Assembly: GCF_963675975.1 (NCBI RefSeq)
Contig: NZ_OY780939.1
Span: 3,205,700 to 3,269,699 of the forward strand
Length of the DNA: 64,000 nt
Direction of reading: 5' to 3'
DNA from: Halarcobacter sp.
GTDB lineage: Bacteria; Campylobacterota; Campylobacteria; Campylobacterales; Arcobacteraceae
The translations under genes were made by a program, and so were the position numbers. The notes beneath the pieces are model-generated. The model ran no database searches. It had not been told where the DNA came from and worked only from the letters and a program-made list of their open reading frames with translations. This document shows, one piece after another, positions 45,179 through 53,189 of the stretch. How positions within the stretch are numbered: the first letter of the stretch is position 1; each line of letters starts with the position of its first letter.

Positions 45179-45542
45179 TAAAAATTGCTCCTCCATTTGA
45201 ATCACTAATTTCATCAACAATATCTTTATACATTTTTTGAATAGGTTGTACAATCAAAGATAATTTTCTATTTAATTCGTAAAGTGCTTTTAATTCATTT
45301 TCAAGACCATTTACTTGTTCTCTATAGATATTTACATCTACTCCATTTTGCATCTCTTTTATAATCTCTTCATTAAGCTTTTGTTTATAAGATGCTATCT
45401 CTTCAATCATGTTTTGCTTATCATCATTTCTGTTTAAAAGCTCTTCATGTTTAGCTTTTTTTATATCTTCTATATCTTGATTTATATACTCTTGCATTTT
45501 TTTAACAAGTACTAACATTTCATTAATAATATTTTCTACCAT
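45165..45542 (-). CDS. FlgN-like flagellar chaperone
   Basis: 125 aa, all-helical and charged, with long coiled coil (about 20-110), as in FlgN chaperones of the hook-associated proteins. Sequence identity cannot be judged by eye. It lies between flgJ and the SAF protein, with a 14-bp overlap into the latter. FliT-like or unknown helical roles remain open. Confidence 0.5.
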   Translation of the reverse strand: MVENIINEMLVLVKKMQEYINQDIEDIKKAKHEELLNRNDDKQNMIEEIASYKQKLNEEIIKEMQNGVDVNIYREQVNGLENELKALYELNRKLSLIVQPIQKMYKDIVDEISDSNGGAIFNVKA

Positions 45543-45551
45543 AATAAACTC

Positions 45552-45854
45552 TTACTTATTTCTTTCGGTTAAGAAATTATATAATAAATCGCTAATTCCT
45601 ACTGTACCCGTACTTTGACTTGATATAGCTTCAGTATACATACCTTTTACAATATCTGAACCACTACCTTCACCAGCAAGATTTGTACTTTTCAAAGAAA
45701 TATCTAAAAGTTGTTGTAAGAAAAAAGCTTCAAAATCATTTGTAACTTTTCTTAGTTGATCATCTTCAAGACTACTTGTATTTATATTTTCATATGACTT
45801 AACTGGATTTGATTTTATTGTGTTTACATCAACAAAGTTTGTATTTAGTTCCAT
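45552..45854 (-). CDS. flgJ: Rod-binding protein FlgJ (N-terminal domain only)
   Basis: 100 aa. TNDFEAFFLQQLLDISLKS matches the rod-binding domain of FlgJ. The muramidase domain found in gammaproteobacteria is absent, as usual in this phylum. It follows motB by 2 bp. Confidence 0.85.
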   Translation of the reverse strand: MELNTNFVDVNTIKSNPVKSYENINTSSLEDDQLRKVTNDFEAFFLQQLLDISLKSTNLAGEGSGSDIVKGMYTEAISSQSTGTVGISDLLYNFLTERNK

Positions 45855-45856
45855 CT

Positions 45857-46630
45857 TTACTCCAATCTATCAAAAAAGCTTTCTTCTGCTAATATATCAT
45901 CTTGTTTATTATCAGTAAAAAACCTCATTTCAACTCTTCTATTATCTGCAGCCATTTCACTTTTTGGATGATATGATGCATAAGCAGATACCTTTAATAC
46001 TGCAGGATCTATTCTATTTTTTATAAGTTCTTTTACAACTTCTATTGATCTTAATGCAGATAAATCCCAATTATCTCTTGGTATTGTATCATTTTTATAC
46101 ATACTTGCTGAAGTATGCCCTACAATCTCAATATTATAACTTTGAGGTAAAGTTCTAATTACTCTAGCAACTTTTGCAATAAATCTTTTAGCATTTGGAT
46201 TAGACAAAATATATTGCCCCTCTTCAAACATTATAGTAGAAGGGATATCTAATGTAAACTCATTTTTCCCTTTTTCTATTTGAATTTGTTCTTCCTCTTC
46301 TGAAGTGTTATCATTCATCTGATTTATTACTTCATTAACTTCTTGTACAGCTTCATCCATAGCATCATCAGTTGAATCAATGCTATCTTCACTTGATGTA
46401 CTTGTTTTTGTTGAATATTTATCTGATTGTGTTTGAACATCCGTTGAGGCATCAATAAATCCCATAGCTTTACGCATGATATCAAAATACTCTTCAACTT
46501 TCTTTTTATCCATTACTGCCATCGACAGTAGTAGAATAAAGAAAGTTAATAAAAGAGACATTAAATCACCAAACTGTACTAACCATCCTGGTAGACATTT
46601 TGGGCAATCTGGACATTTATCTTTTGCCAT
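45857..46630 (-). CDS. motB: Flagellar stator protein MotB (PomB-like)
   Basis: 257 aa. The single helix follows PGWLVQFGDLMSLLLTFFIL with ion-binding D22. The C-terminal OmpA-like peptidoglycan domain (about 125-245) has EIVGHTSAS and NRRVEMRF. The N-terminus has three closely spaced cysteines (C6, C9, C12), recalling the CDC motif of Vibrio PomB. With MotA it forms the torque-generating ion channel. Sodium use is inferred from resemblance to PomB. Confidence 0.93.
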   Translation of the reverse strand: MAKDKCPDCPKCLPGWLVQFGDLMSLLLTFFILLLSMAVMDKKKVEEYFDIMRKAMGFIDASTDVQTQSDKYSTKTSTSSEDSIDSTDDAMDEAVQEVNEVINQMNDNTSEEEEQIQIEKGKNEFTLDIPSTIMFEEGQYILSNPNAKRFIAKVARVIRTLPQSYNIEIVGHTSASMYKNDTIPRDNWDLSALRSIEVVKELIKNRIDPAVLKVSAYASYHPKSEMAADNRRVEMRFFTDNKQDDILAEESFFDRLE

Positions 46631-46642
46631 AAAATTTTTATT

Positions 46643-47398
46643 CTACCCTTCCACTTCAACTAAAATAGAGTTTAATTGCATTTTTATATTACCAATTGAT
46701 TCTTCTGCTGCAATCATTGAAGCACCAATAATAATAACCTCATATGCATCTACTTCTTTTTTATGTTTTTGTGTTAATTTACTCTCTATTAATCCTGCAA
46801 ATAAAGTACCTAATAAAGCACCGTACATTGTAGTAAGTAAGGCAACAGCCATTGCTGGTCCAACTGATGCTGGATCAGATAAGTTTGCAAGCATAGCAAC
46901 AAGTCCTACAAGTGTCCCAATCATACCCATAGAACCTGCTGTTCCACCCATATTTCCAAACATTCCTATCATTGTAGTATGTCTTTTATCAATATACTCT
47001 AATTTTGTTTCCAGTAGTGGTTTTAAAGTCTCAGCTTTTGTACCATCAACTAAAAGTTGGAATGCCTCTTTAAAAAAAGCATTTTTTTCTTCTAATACTT
47101 TTTGTTCAATATGCATAACACCATGTTTTTTAATCTCTGTTGCATAAAATGTGATTTTTTCAACTAATTCAGGTAAAGGTTCAACTTTTGATTCATTCAT
47201 TGCAATTTTCATTGCTGGAGTTAATCTTTTTAAATCACTAGCTTCAAATTGTCCAGCAGTTACAGCTATTGTACCACCAAATACAATAACAACTGAAGGG
47301 ACATCAATATAAGGCCCAAAACCAACCCCACCTAAAATAATTGCAAGAGCGATAAGCGCCCAACCTGCGGCTAAACCACCTACTGTACTTTTATCCAT
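46643..47398 (-). CDS. motA: Flagellar stator protein MotA (PomA-like)
   Basis: 251 aa with four helices (about 5-28, 33-50, 148-170, 180-201). MIGTLVGLVAMLANLSDPAS followed by VGPAMAVALLTTMYGALL is very close to the Vibrio PomA wording, unlike Campylobacter MotA as I recall it. The 251 aa length also fits PomA (about 253). It ends 12 bp before motB. The coupling ion, probably Na+, is inferred. Confidence 0.93.
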   Translation of the reverse strand: MDKSTVGGLAAGWALIALAIILGGVGFGPYIDVPSVVIVFGGTIAVTAGQFEASDLKRLTPAMKIAMNESKVEPLPELVEKITFYATEIKKHGVMHIEQKVLEEKNAFFKEAFQLLVDGTKAETLKPLLETKLEYIDKRHTTMIGMFGNMGGTAGSMGMIGTLVGLVAMLANLSDPASVGPAMAVALLTTMYGALLGTLFAGLIESKLTQKHKKEVDAYEVIIIGASMIAAEESIGNIKMQLNSILVEVEG

Positions 47399-47401
47399 TT
47401 G

Positions 47402-48304
47402 TTACAATCCTATATGACTAAGTTTGGCAGAGTCATTTCCAATATTTTTTATTTTAAGACCAAATTTTCCTTCTACAATTACTGCTTCGCCCTCACCTAT
47501 TTTTACACCATTTACTAAAATATCCAAAGGTTCATTTACCATTTGTTCTAATTCAATAATCTCACCAATATCCCATCTTAAAATATCTTTTAAAAGAAAA
47601 TTTTTAGTTCCTAGTCTAACACTAAGTTTTAATTTAATATCAAATAAAAGCTGTAAATTTTGAGCTGCATCTTCAGATAATAAAGAACTAATGCCCATTT
47701 GAGAACTTGAACTTACACTAGAAGCAGGTGCACTATTTGAAGCTTGTGGTATACTTGGTTGAATTATAGCTGTTTCTTGTCCAGCGCCACCTGTTATTTC
47801 ATTAAAATAAGGCAAGGCTAAATCATCAAAAGAGATAAAAATAGGAAGTTTTTCTCCATCCATAGTTAAATCAAAAAAGTAACCGTGAGGAACAGAATCT
47901 AGACTTTTACAATCTTTTATTGAAGAGTTTACTACTTCAGATTTTATGGAGCTTATATCAGGAAAGCCTTGTGCATTTACAGTTGTACATAAACTTCCAC
48001 ATACATTTGAGATAATTTCATTTACAGCATCAATAATTTCATCATCAATATGTTCTTTTAAATCACCCATCCCACCTAACATAAAGAATTCAAACTTTGT
48101 TGCTGTTATTGTAGGAATAAAAAAACTCCAACTTGATGAGATATCTGCAAAATCAAATTTTACAGCTATGTCTATACATTGTGAATCATCTAAACTATCT
48201 ACATCCAACTTACTTACAGAATCAATTGAGACACTTTTTGAAAGAAGTTGTTCTAGTGTATTAGCTAATTCATCTTTTAAAAAACTTGATAAATCAGATG
48301 CCAA
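47402..48304 (-). CDS. fliY: Flagellar motor switch protein FliY/FliN-type
   Basis: 300 aa. N-terminal CheC-like domain (about 5-180), Ser/Ala/Pro-rich linker (about 180-210) and C-terminal SpoA domain (about 212-295) with VRLGTKNFLLKDILRW. In CheC enzymes the catalytic pattern is ExxN in an EIxNxxxGS context; here it reads EIISNVCGS, so the Asn position holds Ser and the active site is probably weak. It belongs to the C-ring. FliM is not in the window. A second, short FliN is encoded at 51.1 kb. Confidence 0.85.
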   Translation of the reverse strand: MASDLSSFLKDELANTLEQLLSKSVSIDSVSKLDVDSLDDSQCIDIAVKFDFADISSSWSFFIPTITATKFEFFMLGGMGDLKEHIDDEIIDAVNEIISNVCGSLCTTVNAQGFPDISSIKSEVVNSSIKDCKSLDSVPHGYFFDLTMDGEKLPIFISFDDLALPYFNEITGGAGQETAIIQPSIPQASNSAPASSVSSSSQMGISSLLSEDAAQNLQLLFDIKLKLSVRLGTKNFLLKDILRWDIGEIIELEQMVNEPLDILVNGVKIGEGEAVIVEGKFGLKIKNIGNDSAKLSHIGL

Positions 48305-48327
48305 AAACTAACCCTTTGAAATATATT

Positions 48328-48654
48328 TTATTTATTATTTTGTTCTTTTTGTGCTTTTTCCATTTCACTTAATAACTGAGCTTTAACTCTCATCATATCT
48401 TCTGTAGGATATTTATACTCAGTATCACCTCTAGTAACTTTAACAAAAAGATCTTTAGAATTTTTATTGTAACCAAATTGTACATTATCTAAAATAACTT
48501 CATTTATTTCACTATCTTGAGTAGAACCGATAATTTTTTTGTGCTGCTCATTGTCAATAATTTTTTCTTTATTATCAACCTCTTTAATAGATTTAACTTT
48601 TTCTATATTATTGACTTTTGCATTATCAATTTCCGCAACTTTACCTAATTCCAT
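48328..48654 (-). CDS. FlaG-like protein
   Basis: 108 aa. A charged disordered N-terminus is followed by DNVQFGYNKNSKDLFVKVTR and EYKYPTEDMM, like the FlaG core (beta strands with PxE near the end). FlaG affects filament length in Campylobacter. AAGGAGGG lies upstream of the ATG. It follows a strong extended -10 promoter and heads the fliY-motAB unit. Confidence 0.6.
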   Translation of the reverse strand: MELGKVAEIDNAKVNNIEKVKSIKEVDNKEKIIDNEQHKKIIGSTQDSEINEVILDNVQFGYNKNSKDLFVKVTRGDTEYKYPTEDMMRVKAQLLSEMEKAQKEQNNK

Positions 48655-48685
48655 GATACCCTCCTTATGAAAGCATAGAGTTTAC

Positions 48686-48694
48686 TTATTATAG
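48686..48694 (-). promoter_or_regulatory. Extended -10 promoter of the flaG-fliY-motAB unit
   Basis: On the minus strand it reads TGCTATAAT, a perfect TGnTATAAT preceded by a T-rich stretch. It is 32 bases from the flaG-like ATG. This is the housekeeping (sigma70) type of Campylobacterota, not the sigma54 GG-N10-GC type. Confidence 0.7.
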
Positions 48695-48753
48695 CAAAAA
48701 AAAATTAAATATGAATGGAAATATAAAAAAATAAGAAAAATAATGATTCTTAA

Positions 48754-50787
48754 CTATAAAGATTCCAGTAATAAATCAAAATTTATTAGTCTAAAGTCAA
48801 TTAGATCATCTAAATATGGTTGATAAAAATATTGACTAAGACTTGAAAGTTTTAACTCTTGAACTAATTGAACACCAGTTAAAAAGTCTGCACTTGGATC
48901 TTTTAATATAGCTTTTATAAGAGATATTTGTAATGAAGCATCATTATATCTTCCAGCTTCTAATAATGCAGCAACAATTAAATACATAGTGTATTTGTCC
49001 TCAAGTTTGTATTTTTTTTGAAGGGATTCTAATATTTTTAATGTCTCTTTTGGATTATGATCATGTAATTCTCTTAAAGCTTTTGTACGTAAATATGAAG
49101 GACTTTTTTGTTTACTATCAACACTTAAATCAGCTTTGTAAAACAATCCAATAGCTTTTAATAAATCAATATAATATTTTGTAATTACCAAAGGACCTTC
49201 TAAAAAATTATTATTAATTTTTAAAGGAGTATTATCTTGTAATCTTGAAAAATACATATAATCATTTTCCCCTTCTTTTCTCATTGCTAATTTCATCAAA
49301 TAAACTAAAGGATCTTTATAATTTTCTACAAACAATTGATTATCTAAACTTAAAGTATTATTTTCCATATCAACTAAAAAATTTATACTTCTAAAAAATA
49401 CTGTATCTCTATAATTCAAAGGTTCAAACTCTACATTATATTTTTCATCAATAAAATTTTTATATAAGATTTGACCAAAATATTTATACATTCCATCTTT
49501 TGATTTTATATTTTGTTCCATATATGCCAAATCTTTTATTTTTTCATTAATTCTATTTGCAGATATTATTGTCATAACTGCATATAATTTATTACCAGGA
49601 TTTAATTTATACGCTTTAGAGAAATTTTTATAAGCATTATGAAAATCGTTTATTTGTGCATAACATAAAGCTAAATTGTAATATACATATGAATTAGAGT
49701 CATCTTTAATAATATTTTTTAATTTTGTTACTCTAATAATAGGATCTTCTTTTATTATTTCTATAAATTTTGCATTATATTTAACCATATCTTCTAAGCT
49801 TTGAACATTTTGTTTATTTTTAAAAATAAACCCCTTTGAGATATCATACATAATCTCTTCATAATCAGAAAAAATAAATGGTGCAAAATAAAAAATAAAA
49901 TCAACTTTTCTCTCATAGTTAAATTTTGTTATAGATTTCAAATACTCTTTTGTTGTATATTTATGTTTATTAAAAAATATTTCTAAAGGATAATCTAGAT
50001 TTGATTTAAAGTACTCTTTTACCTCTCTTATCTCGTCTAAATGCTCTTTTAATTTTGTTAATTCATTTGATTTTAAATCTCTAAAAACCATTAACCAAAG
50101 TATTAAATTCTTTTTCTCTTGATTTAAAGTAGTATTTTTCTCTTTTTCTAAATGTCGTTCAGCATTAACAAAGTCTTGTAACTTCATATATAACATCGCT
50201 TTTTTTAATTCCATAGGGAATTCCATAGAATTAAGAATATCTAAGGCTTTTTCATAATCTTTAAGAATAATCAGCGTGTCAGATAATAATCTTTTTGAAT
50301 GTTCAGTTAAATCTCTATATTTTCTAGTAACATCAACAATTGTTTCTAAATACTTTCTATCTTTTTCTATTTGATAAAGATAGAAACATGCAGAAATATA
50401 CGAATAAGTATTAGTAGAAGCTGCCTCTTTATATTCATATATATTATTTAAATATAAACTTGCATTTTCTATTTGATTCATCTTATAATAGGCAATTCCA
50501 ATATTTAAAAAAGAAGGAATTTTAAGTATTTGAGAAGTTTTTTTAAATATTTTTATAGCTTTTAAGTACTCTTCTCTTTCTAAAAGTAAAATTGCTTTAT
50601 TAAAATCTACTTGCAATTTAAATTTTTCTTGAGACTCTTTTATTTTATCATATTTAAAAAGTATTTCTGGTTGAGAATCAATAGCATCTTGTTGGGCATA
50701 AATATTTGTTGAAAAAAAAGAAAAACTAAAAAGAAATAATATTATTAATTTCAATTTACTATTAAACCATTGTATTAACTTGTGCAT
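48754..50787 (-). CDS. Secreted TPR-type envelope protein in flagellar locus, unknown
   Basis: 677 aa with an extended signal region (residues 1-33 ending at IYA). TPR-like helical pairs run through, e.g. AILLLEREEYLKAIKIFKKT and YVYYNLALCYAQINDFHNAY. It overlaps the preceding coiled-coil gene by 26 bp. Along with the TPR protein at 35.5 kb, it could be a periplasmic motor scaffold (PflA/PflC class in Campylobacter). The match is by architecture only. Confidence 0.6.
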   Translation of the reverse strand: MHKLIQWFNSKLKLIILFLFSFSFFSTNIYAQQDAIDSQPEILFKYDKIKESQEKFKLQVDFNKAILLLEREEYLKAIKIFKKTSQILKIPSFLNIGIAYYKMNQIENASLYLNNIYEYKEAASTNTYSYISACFYLYQIEKDRKYLETIVDVTRKYRDLTEHSKRLLSDTLIILKDYEKALDILNSMEFPMELKKAMLYMKLQDFVNAERHLEKEKNTTLNQEKKNLILWLMVFRDLKSNELTKLKEHLDEIREVKEYFKSNLDYPLEIFFNKHKYTTKEYLKSITKFNYERKVDFIFYFAPFIFSDYEEIMYDISKGFIFKNKQNVQSLEDMVKYNAKFIEIIKEDPIIRVTKLKNIIKDDSNSYVYYNLALCYAQINDFHNAYKNFSKAYKLNPGNKLYAVMTIISANRINEKIKDLAYMEQNIKSKDGMYKYFGQILYKNFIDEKYNVEFEPLNYRDTVFFRSINFLVDMENNTLSLDNQLFVENYKDPLVYLMKLAMRKEGENDYMYFSRLQDNTPLKINNNFLEGPLVITKYYIDLLKAIGLFYKADLSVDSKQKSPSYLRTKALRELHDHNPKETLKILESLQKKYKLEDKYTMYLIVAALLEAGRYNDASLQISLIKAILKDPSADFLTGVQLVQELKLSSLSQYFYQPYLDDLIDFRLINFDLLLESL

Positions 50788-51091
50788 AAAGCTCTTCTGC
50801 TCTTTTTTCTAATGACTCTAATTCATGTTTTAATTCAGTATTTTCAAGTCTTAGTTTTTGTAAATCATCCCTTGCTACTCTTAAATTATCTTGATTACTT
50901 TTAAGTGTACCAGCACTCACTTGAACTTGTTTTTCATATCTGTCAATAATAGTTTGAAGTCTTTTATTTTCTTCTTCTATAATATCTTTTTCTTCATTCA
51001 CTTTTCTATATAAAGATTTATAAACATTTGTACTTGAGAAAAAATATAAAAGTAATACACCAATAATAACTACAAGTAAAAAATTATCCAA
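50762..51091 (-). CDS. Membrane-anchored coiled-coil protein, unknown
   Basis: 109 aa, TTG start (51091) with AAAGGAAAAG upstream. One N-terminal helix (about 3-19) and then a coiled coil (about 28-105) with repeats of leucine and glutamate. It lies between fliN and the secreted TPR protein and overlaps the latter by 26 bp, so the two are probably partners. No family recognised. Confidence 0.65.
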   Translation of the reverse strand: MDNFLLVVIIGVLLLYFFSSTNVYKSLYRKVNEEKDIIEEENKRLQTIIDRYEKQVQVSAGTLKSNQDNLRVARDDLQKLRLENTELKHELESLEKRAEELYAQVNTMV

Positions 51092-51133
51092 ACTTTTCCT
51101 TTTCTAAATAAAATATTTCAATAATTTTTTGTT

Positions 51134-51421
51134 TTATAACATATTTTCTTCGAAAAAATATCTTACAACATTATCAGAATCCATAGCTTCTTGTACTCTT
51201 ACAGCAAGTTTTTCATCCATAACTATAATATCACCTGTACCAATGATTCTTTTATTTACATAGATGTCTCCACCTGTTCCAGCAGGTTTATTTAATGAAA
51301 TTATATCTCCAGAACTTAAATCAAGAAACTCTTTAATTGTGATGTTTGTACTACCTAACATTACATCCACAACTATCTGTGTATCTACTAATAAATCATA
51401 ATCTCGTTCAGTAATTTCCAT
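51134..51421 (-). CDS. fliN: Flagellar motor switch protein FliN
   Basis: 95 aa from ATG 51421; a GTG at 51430 would add three residues but leave almost no leader after the promoter. VDTQIVVDVMLGSTNITIKE and LDLSSGDIISLNKPAG form the SpoA fold, with GTGDIIVMDEKLAVRV at the end. It completes the C-ring with FliG and the FliY at 47.4 kb. The window thus has two FliN-type proteins. A TGATATAAT promoter lies 28 bases upstream of the ATG. Confidence 0.88.
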   Translation of the reverse strand: MEITERDYDLLVDTQIVVDVMLGSTNITIKEFLDLSSGDIISLNKPAGTGGDIYVNKRIIGTGDIIVMDEKLAVRVQEAMDSDNVVRYFFEENML

Positions 51422-51448
51422 ATTAAACACTCTATCTAAATTTTTTTC

Positions 51449-51457
51449 ATTATATCA
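51449..51457 (-). promoter_or_regulatory. Extended -10 promoter of fliN
   Basis: On the minus strand it reads TGATATAAT, a perfect TGnTATAAT, in the 78-bp gap between fliH and fliN. A start near 51442 would give a 20-base leader. The gap has no other feature. Confidence 0.65.
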
Positions 51458-51508
51458 TAACAAAACGTTATTTAAAATTATTTTTATAATTGAAATAATA
51501 ATTACCTA

Positions 51509-52174
51509 TTATAAAACTAAGTCTAATGATTCTAACATTGTACTTACTTTTGCTTCAATATTTCCATCAAAATTTCCTAAATCACTGGCTATAACAACTC
51601 CACCTGCTGTTACATTTACATCTTCAACTAATTGAATAAAATTTTCTAAATTTAATTCATTTTTTAATATTTCATAATCTTTTGGATTTAGATGTATTTT
51701 GACTTTTGATGCATTTTTAATCTTATCTAAAAGATGTATTATAGTCTCTTTCGCAATTTTTGCTGAATTTTCACCTATTTCAATAGAGATAATTTTTTGA
51801 GCAATTGAAATAGATGTTTTTAAAAGTTTAGATTCCATTTGAAAAGTAGCTTGTTCAAAAAAGTTTGCATAATGTTTTAAATCTTTAATTGCTTGAACAA
51901 CTTGTGCATCAATCTCTTTTCCTGTCAAACCACCATTTTCAATATTAGTAATTTTCTGATTCATTTGATTTATTTGTGAAGATAAAGCTCTAACTTCATT
52001 TAATAAAGGATCAATATTTCCATTTATCTCTCTATCATTTAATACTGGTTGACCAGGAGCTACAAGATTGTCATCATTCACACTATTTTGAATAAATGTG
52101 CCTAATTGATAATTTTCAACGCTATCATTATTATTTACTATTTTAGCAGTTGAATAGACATTATTTTTTTCCAT
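51509..52174 (-). CDS. fliH: Flagellar assembly protein FliH
   Basis: 221 aa. A flexible N-terminus, a coiled region (60-95), then KTSISIAQKIISIEIGENS and KVKIHLNPKDYEILKNE, as in FliH/HrpE. It holds the FliI ATPase at the C-ring. Its ATG overlaps the fliG stop by one base (TAATG). Confidence 0.85.
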   Translation of the reverse strand: MEKNNVYSTAKIVNNNDSVENYQLGTFIQNSVNDDNLVAPGQPVLNDREINGNIDPLLNEVRALSSQINQMNQKITNIENGGLTGKEIDAQVVQAIKDLKHYANFFEQATFQMESKLLKTSISIAQKIISIEIGENSAKIAKETIIHLLDKIKNASKVKIHLNPKDYEILKNELNLENFIQLVEDVNVTAGGVVIASDLGNFDGNIEAKVSTMLESLDLVL

Positions 52175-53178
52175 TATTGTTCATCCATATCTCTGTCAAT
52201 TACACCCTCTTCAATCATTTTTTGGGCTACATCTAACATTTTTCTTTGAGCTGCTTCAATATCTTTTATTTTAACTTTTGTAAGCATTTCAAACTCTTCT
52301 TTAAATCTATCACTTGCTCTTGAAGACATTGAACTTGTTACTTTTAACATATCCTCTTCTGTTGCATTTTTCATTGCCACGGCAACATCTGCTGTATCTA
52401 CATTTTGTAAGATTTTCATAATATATTCTGGGTCTAAATTTAATAAATCCTCAAATACAAACATATTTTCTTTAATTTTTGTTGCAAGAGAAGTATCAAC
52501 CCCATTGATATTTTTTAATATATCTTGAGATCTAGGTCCCAATCTATTTAACATATCAGCTACAACTTTTACCCCACCAACATCAACAATAGATGATAAT
52601 AAAGACTCTAGTTTTCTTTCAAGAACTACAGAAATAGTTCTAACAACATCTGGAGATACATCTTTAATAGTAGCCATTTGCATAGTAACTTTTACTTTTA
52701 CATCCTCATCAAGTTGAACTAAAACATCAGCTGCTTTATGTGCTTCCATATGAGATAATATTACTGCAATTGTTTGAGGAGATTCATCTTTAATAAAGTC
52801 TGATAGCTGCTTAGGGTTTATAGCATCTAAATAAGCAAATGATTGAGAGGCTAATTTCATTCTTGAAAGTTTTGCTAGAACTTCATCAGCTTCTGCTTTC
52901 CCCATAGACTTATATAAAATATCTTTTGCATAATCATAACCACCTGAGCTAATAAATGCCTTTGATTTTGTAAATAAATGGAACTCTTCTAAAATAGCCA
53001 AAGAAGTCTCTTTATCTATAGAGTTAATCATAGTAATGGCTGTAGAGATCTCTTCAACTAGATGTTTAGGAAGATGTTGAAATATTTTTACAGTAGCTTC
53101 TTCTCCTATTAGGACACAGAAATGGGCTACTTTTTCAAGCATACCCATCCCTTTTAATATATCTTTTATTTCAGCCAT
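52174..53178 (-). CDS. fliG: Flagellar motor switch protein FliG
   Basis: 334 aa, typical length. Middle-domain string DESPQTIAVILSHMEAHKAA and C-terminal FVFEDLLNLDPEYIMKILQN, with the charged torque helix following. It connects the C-ring to the MS ring (FliF) and stator. It follows fliF by 11 bp. Confidence 0.96.
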   Translation of the reverse strand: MAEIKDILKGMGMLEKVAHFCVLIGEEATVKIFQHLPKHLVEEISTAITMINSIDKETSLAILEEFHLFTKSKAFISSGGYDYAKDILYKSMGKAEADEVLAKLSRMKLASQSFAYLDAINPKQLSDFIKDESPQTIAVILSHMEAHKAADVLVQLDEDVKVKVTMQMATIKDVSPDVVRTISVVLERKLESLLSSIVDVGGVKVVADMLNRLGPRSQDILKNINGVDTSLATKIKENMFVFEDLLNLDPEYIMKILQNVDTADVAVAMKNATEEDMLKVTSSMSSRASDRFKEEFEMLTKVKIKDIEAAQRKMLDVAQKMIEEGVIDRDMDEQ

Positions 53179-53189
53179 TCACTAAATCC

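Noticed and set aside
45179..45253. Upstream start for the SAF-like protein at 45253
   Set aside because: It would overlap the FlgN-like gene and bury the signal peptide; ATG 45178 has GGAGGAG.
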